Made by a program: the position numbers and the translations under genes. Below, in pieces: positions 22,661 through 34,033 of a stretch of DNA of 64,000 bases. This DNA comes from Cristatella mucedo. Lineage: Eukaryota > Bryozoa > Phylactolaemata > Cristatellidae. How positions within the stretch are numbered: position 1 is the stretch's first letter; each line of letters opens with the position of its first letter. Location of the stretch: NCBI GenBank assembly GCA_009760855.2, contig WPIO01000158.1, positions 551,001 through 615,000 on the forward strand, read 5' to 3'. Below the pieces are notes generated by a model that did not search any database, was not told the DNA's origin, and saw only the letters and a program-made list of their open reading frames with translations.

Positions 22661-23320
22661 TGACCCTTTGGGTATTTCTAAACGCTAGTCTGCGTGACAT
22701 GCTACGCGTTTGAAGCTCGCCGAGAATTTTCTGTTTGGGTCCAATGCGTGTCAAAATTTTGCTTGGTCATTGTGCCCCCCTCCCGTCACTGCTACGCATA
22801 TGCTATGTATGGCACATCGGGCAGTTGTGCTTATGTGCTCCTCCCTAACCAATGTTGCTATTTATGAACCCGATCGATGGTGCAGAACGGCAGCGAGGTT
22901 GGCTTTTCTGCTCCCTTCGGCTGCATGATAATAAACGTGTTGGAAGAGCTCCAGTAGCGTGTACCGTATGGCAGCCCTGGCCTTGACACGAAGCATGAAG
23001 CAGCCGTTGCGTGCAGGTCATTGCTGCACTTGCAATAATTTTCTGCTCGGTATGCATCCAATACAACGCTCTTGAATTGCATCATTCAAATTTGTTCCGA
23101 TAAGAAAAAGCAACAGCAAAGGATCGACAGCTTAGAATGGGTACATGTGAACTGCTTATTCGTGGGCAAAAATCTTGTTGGTGCTGTGCTGTTTTTTTTT
23201 AAGGGGTGCGATCAGCTTCTCAGCGGCTATGAAAGAACGGGTTCTTGGTTGATTCGTTGTGTTGCTGCGAGCCAGGAGAAATTTCAGAAGCGAAGTGAAC
23301 TCGAATTTCAGAAGTCAGTG

Positions 23321-23681
23321 ACCCTAACGGATCACCTGTTCTCTTGTCCGGTGTATTTGTTAAACTGCTGTACTGTATGATCTCAGAGAACACATTTTCT
23401 TTCTAGGCACTTTTATATTTGCTGTCAAGGAAGCTCGATCGAATGGTTAGACTTTGGTTCCCTATAATAAGCAGCGGGTTTTGGGTTTACCCACACAACT
23501 TCACCCAATTGCCTGTTCTCGTGCTAATGGCCTCAAAGGCTCGATCAAACTCGTGGCCCAGCCAGTTCAAACGTACTGGCTGGTTTGGGGTAGGGGTAAA
23601 GTGCTTGCCTTAAACGGCCAAGGTCGTGGGCTTGAGTTCTGCGTCGTATGTAAAGCGCCTGGTTACAGATTAAGTTATTGT
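23321..23681 (+). repeat. Duplicated segment, copy 2 (361 bp)
   Basis: Same length and apparently identical sequence as 20023-20383, 3298 bp downstream in direct orientation. The flanks are unrelated. Its SINE-1 is truncated at the block boundary, so this is probably the derived copy. Confidence 0.93.
23576..23681 (+). mobile_element. SINE family 1, truncated in the second copy of the duplication
   Basis: Identical to the 20278 copy as far as attaagttattgt, where the duplication stops, so the last part of the tail (atggcgctatacac) is missing. Confidence 0.82.
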
Positions 23682-24662
23682 TCCGACTCGAATGCTACAT
23701 ACACTCTGGCGGGGAAAAAAGGTATGTTAGTGCTGTGGGCTTTAAATTAGTTCTGGTAGTAAGAGTGTGTTCTATGATGCCAGGCATTAACTGGAGCACG
23801 TGAAAATATTTATTACCTGCCCAAAAATAAAGCACACTCCGTAAATATGTATGCTATTACCGTGACGTCGTCCCACCCCGATTATGTAGGACTTCCTTGT
23901 CTGGCCAGACTTGGGCCACCAGCTTCTACAGCCTCTTGCTATCCTGCATATTCCACAGAGTCTGAGTTAGGTTAGACGTAACACTCTTCAGCCGCCAGTC
24001 GATATCCCTCCATTGTCATTCTATAGGTTTCAAATCAGGCGACTAGCTGGGCTACTGCACCAAACACGGATTCGTCATAAAGTACTCTGCTCAAGTTATT
24101 TTTGGTCGAGCAAGTTGGATTTCAAAGCTCAAGTACTCTGCTTGAGGGTCGTTACATTCGGCGATAGGATAGCCACCCATGCACACTCCCATGCCAGTGA
24201 AGTACTTTTTGACGACTGGACTAGAGTGGACCCTCAGTAAAACCATGAGGAACTTGTTTGTTTGCTAGCTTTTAGCTCTTGCTCTGCAGGAACTGCTGCA
24301 CTCGTGGTCAAGCAGTAGTCTAAACCAAAAACCGTTAATGGTCTTTGGTGTTTTCTGGCTGTCCTCAGCAATCAAGTCTTATCGCTGATTCCACCGCCAA
24401 AAGTTATCTTTAGTAGAACCAATGTGAGATGCCGCAACAATCGGTTTTGTTTAACAATTGCAGTGGAGTACCGAAGGGGTCACGGGATGCCAAAATAGGC
24501 GTCTGATGCATTTGAAAGCATTTTTATATCACATCTATCGAAGATATAGCAGGGTGCTCGGCGCTGGAAGAAATCAAGTCTGATGTTGCAGCGCCTGTCT
24601 GCCAGGCCTTGCCTGTTGTGGACTTGGCACAGAGCTGGGTTTATCATTAAGACAACCGCCTA

Positions 24663-24698
24663 GCCGGTCGTGGGCTCGCAGCGCAGCCCACGACCGGC
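24663..24698. repeat. Perfect 14-bp inverted repeat made of SINE box-B sequence
   Basis: Arms gccggtcgtgggct (24663-24676) and agcccacgaccggc (24685-24698) flank cgcagcgc. The left arm matches the box-B core of the local SINEs (ggtcgtgggctcg). Confidence 0.92.
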
Positions 24699-24754
24699 AG
24701 GTAAATCATTAGGGCAATAAAGAAAGATCGTGGAAGAAGCCGGCAGAGATTAGG

Positions 24755-25050
24755 ACGCGTTCTTACGCAACGACAACTACTCTCCAACTGCCGACTATGG
24801 CACATCTTTTTCAGCGGTCCTGAACTGCTTCTTCTATGCTACTCACTACCTCAACTGCTCTCCTGACTCTGCTATGCTTCCCACTTTCTCTTTGTTGCGT
24901 AAGACGAAGTCTGTTGGCTACCGAATGCGTACCGAAAGCCGCTTAGGCTGTGAGTGCGCTATACAAAACTCTCCTGCGTAACACCCACATGGTCTTCATG
25001 ACTTTGTGGAGTTACTGACGGAGATACATGTACATGACATGACGTGGCTG
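24755..25050 (+). mobile_element. LINE family B, 3' end
   Basis: It begins within the RT C-terminus (FLRNDNYSPTADYGTSFSAV), includes SVGYRMRTESRLGCECAIQN, and ends with the family-B tail and a (ACATG)n-like run at 25028-25043. It is little diverged from the 20.9-kb copy. Confidence 0.87.
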
Positions 25051-25319
25051 CTGGCAGAATGCTCCTCAGCGTACTCCGTGTGAGAACCGCTTCGCCGTGT
25101 TCGTTTATCGCGATCGATCGCACTCTCTAGCCAAGCCGTCTTCGAGCGAACTCACACAGGTAACAATATCTACTGATTTCAAATGTGCCGCGGCCTACGT
25201 CACCCGGCAGCCCTCGGCTTTAGGTTCTCGACTGTTGATGATGATCTGCCTGTTAGGTATGATCGTGCCAATTATCGTCGCGCTATCGTCGTTCAAATGC
25301 ATTCCTAGATACGGTTGTT

Positions 25320-26130
25320 GTTGCTAGGGTACGTGAATAATTGTAACCGCGTAGAAGCTCGTCCCCCGGTTCTCTACCGGTGGACTGTGCGATGCAGTGC
25401 GGTTAAAACACGGGCGGCCACAACTGGGTGCCGAAAGCAACAGTTTATTGTGGGCCTGTTAGTAGTGGTTACGCGCCGGCGCAAGCGCTTTACGCGGCGC
25501 GTACCGGACCGACGGAGTTAACTACACAAACTCCCGAAGCCCGAGTATAACCAACTACTCTATGCGCGCGTCGCTAGCGATTGTGAAGGCGGGTTGTTAC
25601 AGCACCCCAAGATACGAGCAGCTAACTGAGTAGCCGGCAGAACACAACTGCGAAGTATAAGTTGCACTTAGCTGTTCGTCGCCGTAGGTTCGTCTCTCGT
25701 GCTCTCGAAGCGTAGTCTCGCAACGACTACCAAGCTGCAGCCCTGAGCTCTCGGGGCGTAGTCTCTGCTCGACTACCCAAGCTGTCGCCGTAAGCTCTGT
25801 CACTCGTCTCATTATAGTCTCTCTCCACTCAACTCCTGACCTCGCTCGCAGCTGCTATTTCTACTTCAGCATATTAGTCGGTGCACATCCTGACCGCAAC
25901 GTCTGCACCAGGCTTCATTTTAACTTTAGCTGGTGAGCCGGGCTTGTACTAGGTGTCCAAGTCGAACCCGCTAAGACAACCACGTTAGTCGCTCCATCTC
26001 CTAACCGCATCGCCTGCATAAAGCTCAATTCTAACCTGAGCTAGGTGAGTCAGGCGCTGGGTCTGTACTAGGCGCCCTAGTCGACCCCCACCCCCCTAAG
26101 GCAAGGGCTCCCATCGCGGCTAAGCTGAGA
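25320..26130 (+). other. CpG-rich probable LINE 5' region with a 111-bp tandem repeat
   Basis: This stretch is GC- and CpG-rich and leads into the endonuclease frame at 26147. It includes repeated motifs (ctctcgaagcgtagtctcgcaacgactaccaagctg and ctctcggggcgtagtctctgctcgactacccaagctg near 25698 and 25755). It also holds a two-copy tandem repeat at 25873 and 25984 (period about 111 bp). Such 5' tandem repeats are common in LINE promoters. No open frame in it looks convincing. Calling it the LINE's 5' end is inference from position. Confidence 0.45.
25873..26095 (+). repeat. Two-unit tandem repeat, about 111 bp
   Basis: Unit 1 starts at attagtcggtgcacatcctgaccgc (25873) and unit 2 at gttagtcgctccatctcctaaccgc (25984). 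Both contain a GGTGAG(C/T) segment followed by TGTACTAGG(T/C) and end with cgaaccc/cgacccc. They differ by substitutions and a small insertion. Confidence 0.75.
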
Positions 26131-26975
26131 GCTGCACCAGTGCATAATGATTAACAAACGGCGGCTGACCCAAAGTCGCCGCGGCGGCCGAACCCTGCTC
26201 TGCCGGAACGCCGGCATGTTTGCTACTCCCGGTATTGTGCCCTGTCGCCCAACGCGATCTCCCTCGTGCGCTGCAGTTAATCGCTCTAACTTAGTGGTCA
26301 TCAAGCATACTATAACCCTGGGGGCTCATCTTAATGCTTGTCTTTGGAATTCTCGCTCAATCTGCTATAAACCCTTAAAAAGTGACATAGTTACTGAGAG
26401 TGACTTTGGCCTGTTCGCCTTGACCAAGGTCTGCCTGAAATCGCTTGCCTGCCCAACTATAACCGACGAAATACTAGCAGGCTTCTCCTTCTTTCGTACC
26501 CCTGGATCAATCAAAATCGGGGTGTGTCCTTGTCACTCGCTCCTCATTCATCTTCAAACCATTTGCGGTCCCCGCGAAGCAGTCTCGTTAGTTCATCCGA
26601 CAAGCTGCCAATGGAGGCATAGGTCTATCGCACCCCGGGTATCAACTCCTCTGTCTCAGATTCTTCTTATCTCATTTCGGCTTTATGTGCAAGAAATCGA
26701 TCTTTCCACTTTATAGGTGATTCTAACATTCATTTTGATAACTTATCTGATGCCTTTTTTCGCCGAATTTCGAGCACAGACTGGTTAATTTTCTTTTCTG
26801 GCTCACGCACATCATCCTCACATCAAGGATCTCTCACTGTCGACCAAATAACCACGTTCTTCTTGTTGTTCATGCTACCACTGATCATATGATCATGCTT
26901 GCTTTACAGCAAATGTAAAGTGCCTAGAAGAGATAAATTCTTTGAGGGCGCTATACAAATGTATTGTTATTTTAC
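26130..26975 (+). mobile_element. LINE with endonuclease end joined to 3' tail (RT deleted)
   Basis: The frame 26147-26716 encodes an APE-type endonuclease start: LGAHLNACLWNSRSICYK, SDIVTESDFGLFALTKVC (active elements have TETWL, so the catalytic Glu is replaced by Lys) and LACPTITDEILAGFSFF. After a frame shift, readings such as GDSNIHFDNLSDAF continue to about 26860. There it jumps directly to the family-A 3' region and tail (catgcttgctttacagcaaatgtaaagtgcctag...). The whole reverse transcriptase is missing. It is either an internal deletion or a chimera; the nearby region 25.3-26.1 kb is probably its 5' part. Confidence 0.75.
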
Positions 26976-27719
26976 TATTAATAATTTGCATTTAATCGCG
27001 GCGCTTCCCAAACTATTGCTTTGTCATATAACAGTTTGTGTAGTGTAAATTTCTTTCACTTAGTCTGTTTTGACGTAATGGTTAATTTATCAGTTGATTT
27101 TATATTTTCACAGTACTTGTAAAGACACAATTTTTATAAGTTCTTTGAATTGAGGATTTTCTTACTTCTGGCCGAAAAAGGGATACATATTTTTCAGCCA
27201 TTGGTAGAATAAAGCCCAGTAAGTTGAAGGTCGGAAAAGAAAGACAGAAGCTGAAAAGGAAGCACGCATATAATGATTTTCTCGAAAAAATTCAACACGA
27301 ATGATGACCGTGTGCACTATTTAGAGACTAAATCAGAAGACGACTGACATTAACCGACTATTTTAAAACATGAAATGATGAACCATATGATTCCCAAGAC
27401 TTGCTTGAAAAAGCAGTCAGACACATGTTACCATCTATGTTAGGAAAAATACCGATAACGACGTTGTTGAGCTGGTTCAACAAGATGAGGAACTTTTTGG
27501 CACATGCGGGAATGATAAGATTGGAGAATCTTCTAAATATGGGCAAAATCAGAAAAAATTTTGTTCACGATTTAACACAATTTCATGATGTTGGCTACTT
27601 AATTGATCCAACAAGAAAACTATCAATAACATCACAGGCTCTTCATAATCAAATGGATCGCATAATTTGCAACGCAGAAAAAATCTACCATCCATCAGTA
27701 ACGGTGAACGTTTAATTAC

Positions 27720-28867
27720 ATCAACGTAGTTTAAACGTCGATTAGCAAATGGAGAGAAAGTGAATCGATCGTGGCTATTATATTAAAAAGTTAATACAGC
27801 TGCAAACAGATTTTTGCCTATCACGTTTATATCACGGAGTAGAAACTGTTTACCTTTGTTTTGAGTTAAATGGTGGATTCAAAATATGAAAAAAACCAGA
27901 AAAGCTACGGCTACATGAAAGTAGTTTGAGCCATCGCAAAGCTTTTACTACATGGAAGGAATCTCAGCAAAGGATAATTATTGGTACTGGAATTGAGGCA
28001 GTAATTTAAATTCAAATTCCATCAACAGAAAACGTTGGCAAAATATTTTGGAAAGATTACTTGACTGTATTAAATGTCTGGTTTCACAAAACTTGACACT
28101 GCGTGGCCACGAAACAAAGTTGAAGTTTAGATGGGTATAAAAATGTTGGAAATTTCCTTTTCTTGATCAATCTCGTTGCTCAGTATTACTTACTGGTGTA
28201 AAACACCTTTAAAATGCAAAAGAAAATCCAGGATCCACTTTTTATTTGTCACTCACAATTCAAACTGAATTAATCCACCTACTTGGATTAACTGTTAAAA
28301 ACAAGCTATACTAAGATATCTTATTTTTAATATTGTTTGCAGTTATAATAAAAGCAAGTATTTTTGGTATATATTGGCTGATTCAACTCTTGGTCTTGGA
28401 ACACCGGGAACAGCTAGCCCGGGTCATCAGGTGTGTCAATGTGGATTTTGAAAGTAAGAAAGTCATGATCAAAGAAATGTTTTCGGTTTTGTTGAGGTAC
28501 ATGCAAAACGTGCAGCAAGTCTTGAAAAGTTAATCCTAGAGAGTCTTAAATCCGACAACATTTTTGCCAACTGTCTGTCACAATGCTAAGATAATGTTGC
28601 TGCGATGATTAGACATACGTCCGTCCTTCAACAGCGAATGTGTGCCAGAAATCCCAAAGCGTAGTTTGTCGACTGTGACAACCGCAGTTTAAATTTAGCA
28701 GGAGTGCACTCTGCTAAACAGGATCCAGTTGTCGACACATTTTTGGTACAGTTGAAAGAGTTGGTTCCTTTTTTCTCATTTGACACTTCGTGAGAATAAA
28801 TTGCTAAAAGTACTGCCTTGAAATGCAAAGCCGAAATCCGACACACGCTAGAGTGCCTGGTCACAAT
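27720..28867 (+). pseudogene. hAT transposase pseudogene, N-terminal part (TTF-type/ZMYM-like)
   Basis: Read across several frames with stops and frameshifts, this AT-rich stretch carries the hallmarks of the TTF-type zinc-finger (ZMYM1/5-like) hAT transposases. In order are RRLANGEKVNRSWL, LHESSLSHRKAFTTWKESQQ, a TLRGHETK segment, STFYLSLTIQTELIHLLG, then HREQLARVIRCVNVDFESKK (the RNase H-like 'EQLSFVIRYV' region). It ends with a decayed cysteine/histidine and 'LK..SDTRW' region near 28840 (seen as AKPKSDTR). The order matches the family. The coding sequence then breaks at the LINE insertion at 28868 and resumes near 31262. A 104-codon frame at 27401-27715 just upstream (MLEKAVRHMLPSMLGKIPIT...) may be the element's N-terminus, but I do not recognise it. 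Non-functional. Confidence 0.82.
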
Positions 28868-31190
28868 GTAATGTAATGTATCTCCGTCCGTAACTCCACA
28901 AAGCCATAAAGACTATATGGGTGTTACGCAGGAATGTTTTGTATAGCGCACTCACAGCCTAAGCGGCTTTCGGTACGCATTTGGTAGCCAACAGACTTCG
29001 TCTCACGAAGCGAAGAGAAAGTGAGAAGCATAGCAGAGTTAGGAGAGCAGTTGAGGTAGTGAGTAGCGTGGAAATAGCAGCTCAGGACCGCTGAAAAGGA
29101 TGAGCCATAGTCGGCAGCAGAAGAGTAGTTATCAATGCGTAAGAATTGTGGAAGCGAGTTCCACAGTCTAGGGCCTGCAGAGCTAAAGCTTCGGTCGCCA
29201 ACGGTCTTTAAGCGGAGGAATGGAACAGCTAATTTATTGTTTATACAGGACCTGAGGGCGCGAACAGGCTGAAACTGGTGCAGCAGTTCAGCTAGGTACG
29301 AAGGAGCCAAGCCGTGGCGGGCCTTGTGGGTCAGCGTAAGAACTTTGCTCTGTATCCTTTGCTCAACCGGCAACAATCCTAGCTCTTTTAGTAAAGGAGA
29401 CACGTGCTAAAACCTCTGGGACTTGAAGTCTAGCCTTGCAGCCATATTCATAGTCAGCTGCATCGGTCGAGTTGCTTTCTTTGGTAGCCCGGCCAAAACG
29501 GAATTACAATAATCAAGCCGAGACAGAACTAAGGAGCTAGCTAAATTTTTTTCAAGCCACTGTGAAAGACAGCTCCTAATCTTGGATAGGAATTGGACGT
29601 GATGGCTAGTTGTAGAAGCAGTCTTCGGAATGAAGCTTTTAAAATTGAGGCAGCTGTCAAAAACGACACCAAATTTTTGAGCAAGTGGTCATAGTCGCAC
29701 AAGAGGATCACCTTTATTGAAGATCAAAACCTTTTAATCCAGCCACACGCTTAGGGTGTCCTATGAGCAGCAGTTCGGTTTTATCGTCATTTAGTTTCAA
29801 AAGGTTTTCCGACATCCAGGGTCAAATGTCGGCAAGGCAAGCATTCAGTTTATCAGTTGCTGCCGCAGATTCCGGCGGTTTGAATGACGAATACAGCTGA
29901 GTATTCTCAACATAAAAGTGATATCCTATTCCATGGGCTTTAATCACTTTTCCCAAAGGTTGAGTATAGATGGAGAACAGCAAGGGACCGAGTACAGACC
30001 CTTGAGGGACACTCCACAGGTGACCCGTCTCGTGTGTGAGACCTGACCCCCACAAGACACGGATTGAACACGATCGGCGAGTACGATTTAAACCACGCCA
30101 GTGCCTCATCTGCCAGACCGATCGTTGTTCTCAATCGTTCAAGTAGAACATCGTGATTGACATATCTAGCAGACCTAGGGCAATGACATTCCCGCCATCG
30201 TTGCCACGTGGAATGTCATTGTTAACATGAAGGGGAGCAGTTTCAGTGAAATACTGCCTCTTGAACCGTGATTGAAATGTTTCTGACATTTCATTCTTTC
30301 CAATATGTTCAACCAGCTGCTTAGCAACAATTTTTTCAAGAATATTTGACAAGAAAGGAAGAAGGAAAACTGGGAGATAGTTTGCAAGAACCTCTGTATC
30401 TAATCCAGGCTTTTTTTAAGTATGGTCTAACGATTGCCGATTTGAAGAATTTGGGGATGACCTCTTTCCCCAAACAAGCATTAAAAATCTCGGTTATGGC
30501 AGGGCTAAGTTGGTCTGCCAGTGAAGACCACAGAGATGATGATATAGGGTCTTCAGGAGATGAGCTCTTTTTGCTAGACCTTATTAAGGGAGCCACGTCG
30601 CCTGCAGAAACCTCGGAAAACTTTCTAAGAAAGGTCACGGGTTGCGATTCCGATATTGCTTTAGTCGGAGGGGGCTTTATGGAGGCACGAATGTGCACAA
30701 TTTTTTCGGTAAAGAAGGTTGAAAACGTTTTGGCTGAGCCGTCAATATCTGGGGAGTCAGACCTGTTAGCATTGGCTAGTAAATGGTTTACTGTCTTATA
30801 TATCTCTTTAGGGTCCGACTGGCAGGAATTCAGCTTTCGAGTGAAAAAAGAAGCCCTGGCTTTTGTAAGCTTCCGGGAGTGAACTCGAAGGAAGTCTTTG
30901 AAATTGACTAGGCTGCATCAGATCCCGATTGCTTGAAACGACGTTCAAGCCTGCGCTTAACCCGGCGCATCTTTAGGAGTTTTTTTGTAAATTGAAAGGA
31001 ATCTGCACGACTCTGTAAACGGATAGAATGAACTGGAGCATGCTTGTCAAGAGCACTCCTGAGTGTCATGTTCACTGCAACAGTGAGGGTATCGAGGCTA
31101 CCGGTCGAGTCTGAATGCAGATCAAAAGACCTGCACCACAAACAGATTTCCAAAATTTGAGCCATTCGACCATGTATTCTTTGCATATTC
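28868..31190 (-). mobile_element. L2/CR1-like LINE (family B) nested in the hAT element
   Basis: A 2.3-kb, 5'-truncated minus-strand non-LTR retrotransposon. From its 5' side (about 31190) it encodes a linker ending RRLERRFKQSGSDAA, then reverse transcriptase blocks: ANYR-like region, [30 protein letters not shown], and [12 protein letters not shown] where active elements have YADDT. The C-terminal thumb-like part reads LLKELGLLPVEQRIQSKVLT and SSAGPRLWNSLPQFL. The 3' end has the family-B tail (revcomp: CGCTTAGGCTGTGAGTGCGC, then TAACACCCA and GGAGTTAC) and finishes in a short (ACATT)n run at 28868-28885. Frames are broken in several places and the catalytic aspartates are lost, so it is dead. 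It interrupts the hAT transposase, so it is younger than that transposon. Confidence 0.88.
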
Positions 31191-31255
31191 AAAGTGATAG
31201 AAAAAGATTTAGTTCTCTGAGGGTGCGATACAAATGTTTTATAACTTTTGTTAGT
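31191..31255 (+). mobile_element. LINE family-A/SINE-1 3' tail fragment
   Basis: The sequence aaaaagatttagttctctgagggtgcgatacaaat is the conserved 3' tail shared by LINE family A and SINE family 1. It lies between the nested family-B LINE and the resumed hAT sequence, in the opposite orientation to the LINE. Confidence 0.6.
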
Positions 31256-31261
31256 GTTATT

Positions 31262-32215
31262 ATAGAGATACATATAAAAGACTTGACGAACTAGCAGAGC
31301 TGCTAGCAAGCATGTCAGAAGACTTATCAAAGAATTTTCAAACCAGAAGTTACGCAGCACGGTTGCTTTCAAGCACATAAAATTGTAACTTTATAGTTTT
31401 TATGGAATTTTTGAATAATCATACCTGCAAATTTGACCGGATCCAGAAATGATTTCAGATGAATTTTAAAGAAGCAGCAGCTGATCTTGAATTCCTGAAA
31501 CAAGAAATAATCCAAATTTGCTGCGATTTGAGTAAAAATGCTGCAGAATCGCCAAAGATAAATGCGCAGCTTGGGTCATTGAAATTGAGAGAAGAATAAG
31601 GCGATGTAAGATGATGTCCTGAGAATACGCAATAGACGCCGAACTTACAGCCAAGGATGAAATTATGCGCGTAATAAAAAGTGCGAGCGATCGTTTTGAA
31701 CAAGCGGTATCGCCACGATTTTTGTGGATAAAGGACGTACGTAGACATAAAATTTGTATTCCTACTAGATATGAAAACTCTTCTCTGTGACGCAGATATA
31801 GACAAATTGCATGAAAATTTTTTCTATTATTTTACGACATCAACGTCAATCGTGAAAAATAATAACGGAGATTGAAGATTGCCAAATGTTGCTTAGGACG
31901 CAAATTGAAAATTTACCAAAAACTCCATGGGATCTTCTACATTTTATTTTTGCATATGGAGATGATGTATTTGCGAATCTACGCATTTCTCTCCGAATTC
32001 TTCTAGCAGTTGCGGTATCAATAGCTAGCTGCTAAAAGGTCTTTCAGAAAATTTAAAACTTATTTTATCATTCTGGTGCATTTCAATTGGACAAGGTCAT
32101 TTTAGCAAATGACACTACTCAGCACTAAAAAAGGAACATTTTGAAAAGTTTAATTTTAATGACATCATTTACCAATTTGCTACGGTGAATTCAAGGAAAG
32201 TTTCTCTATAAGATT
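31262..32215 (+). pseudogene. hAT transposase pseudogene, C-terminal part
   Basis: This continues the interrupted hAT transposase. Near 31295 it reads LAELLASMSEDLSKNFQTRS, then ADLEFLKQEIIQICCDLSKN and RVIKSASDRFEQAV. The diagnostic hAT dimerisation region follows: DDVFANLRISLRILLAVAVS and IAS before a stop, corresponding to the family's '..LRILLTLPVSVASGERSFSKL'. The end is EHFEKFNFNDIIYQFATVNS-RKVSL, equivalent to '..LDFDDIINDFA..KARKV'. Numerous stops and frame shifts show long inactivity. The base composition is much more AT-rich than the flanks. I could not identify terminal inverted repeats or the 8-bp target duplication. Confidence 0.82.
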
Positions 32216-32399
32216 TTCTAAACTGCAATAAATACTTTATAATTATTTTTTCATTAAAACATCATTATTACAAGAAAAACATTTTTTATTTAAAACATCA
32301 TTATTACAGGAGGAATATTATAAGATTAAATATTAACTAGAATGTTACAGAACGTAACTATCCTAAGTCATGATTTTGAATTCCATTTTTAATCCTTTA

Positions 32400-34030
32400 A
32401 ATTTATATTAAAATTTAATGTATTTGAAAAAATATTGAATAAAAAATGGGGGTGCCATCTGCGTAGTTCGTCCCCGAGCGCACAATATCGTAAGAAAGCT
32501 GCTGAACAATTGCCATCCCGATGGTCGCCCCGATGCGATCAAATTCAGCACGGTTGCTCTTTTTGAAGTAGCGGTTCGGGTAGAATAGGGTTGTCGTAAG
32601 CTTTAGCAGACATAACACGCCGTGAAGCACTGTTCAGCAACGGCCTTTGTCACAGCAATGTATTGTAGCTCGATATATACCAGGCCGACGCTGACTGTTT
32701 CAAGCGCCTCTCCGTCGCCGATCATGATGAAACTCTTTCGAAGGAGTCGAAGTACTGCTACCTGTCCTTACAAATACTGTAAGCTTAGTTAGCTTAGTTG
32801 CTCCTGAGCTTCGGAGTTACCTGCCACTGCTTTTCTTATAAAACATTGGGCCAATGTGTGTCCCCCCCACCTTATAACGGTGTCTGTAGGTGCCGGTGAA
32901 CTTTCGCCTTTGTCAACATTGTTGCGGTTGAGCGCGACTGTTCATTCTCAGTTTTGTTTCCTTAGCAATGAGAGCCATCCCTGGAATCGGTCATCAAGGT
33001 TTGGCCCTGCCTGCCCCCTAAAGCCTGGTTTAGATGGTGAGCCTAGCTTCCTATCTGCTTCCTACCTTCTCGACGAATCTTCGGTGTATACGTCGCTAAT
33101 ACGGTAGGCGGTCCAAGACTTAGGGAAGAGTTGGCGAAGACTCATCAGCAAATCCCGGTCCTACTTCTTCAACCGAGCCCCAGGCAAGACTCGGGCAAGT
33201 GACCCACCATTAGGCGCTGCTCAGGCCACGCCTACGGGATTGCATTGAAAGGAACGGCGGACTACTTGACCGGCGAAGTCCTCGATGCATTCTACATGAG
33301 TCGCTGTTTATTGGACACTCTGAGCTCGGAATACAAAAAATCGTTTTATTAGGTGACGAGCGGTACAGGCTACATCGGACAACTTCCATTCTACTGGTTA
33401 TTGCGTTAGCGACACCTCCCTAAGAAAAGTAATTTTCCCACGAACGCTCTGTGGGCGGAGCGAGCAGGAAGCCTTAAAGTTGGAGCCAGACGACCGCCTA
33501 AACCTCCTATAAAAAAAGGAAGACCGAAGTAAGACTCGAGTACGTAGGAAGAAAGACTTACCGTAGAAACCAGGCTTGTGCCGCTCAAGCAAGCCGGTTT
33601 GCGGCGAAAAGAGCTTGCTTCAAGAGCAATAATTAAAGGTTGCCAGGGCTCTGTCAGTTCATTGAGTGAGCGAATAACCAGCCGTTCTTCAGGGACTCTT
33701 TCTCTCCACTAAGTTCAGCCGACTGAAGCGAAGCGAGCCTTCACCGGTTCGATGTAGTCCAGCAAGTCGCTGCCTTCTGTCATCTGAAGCTGGGCACGCT
33801 GTGTGGCACGCGTAGGAAGAGTCCATTCACCGGGCGCTTTTCCAAGAGTTCGCCGAGTCAAGATTTATCCCAACCATCATTAGCATGCATCTTGCATTGT
33901 GGCGGCGGCGAAGCCAAAACTCAGCCGCACCGACGAGTCCGATCTCAAAGCCAGCCCCATAAATGGCAAAACTTTTAAGCACCGGGCCAAACCAGGGTGG
34001 CACATGCTGAGGTGGCTAGTCATCTTATAA
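32400..34030. other. Unassigned stretch after the hAT element
   Basis: GC content rises sharply after about 32460. Several short open frames (33195-33350, for example GTADYLTGEVLDAFYMSR) look mildly protein-like but are closed by stops on each side. A decayed retroelement is possible; no family was recognised. Confidence 0.4.
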
Positions 34031-34033
34031 AAG

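Larger units (their letters stand above)
22661..24660. other. Unassigned intron sequence around duplication copy 2
   Basis: Apart from the duplicated block at 23321-23681, nothing was recognised in 22661-23320 or 23682-24660. Confidence 0.5.

Noticed and set aside
28868-31190. Considered as an active LINE because its RT blocks are nearly continuous
   Set aside because: The YADDT motif reads YVENT, there are frame breaks between blocks, and the endonuclease end is missing.
33181-33360. Possible retroelement gag reading (GTADYLTGEVLDAFY)
   Set aside because: The frame is closed by stops on both sides, another frame over the same bases is longer, and no gag or pol motif follows.
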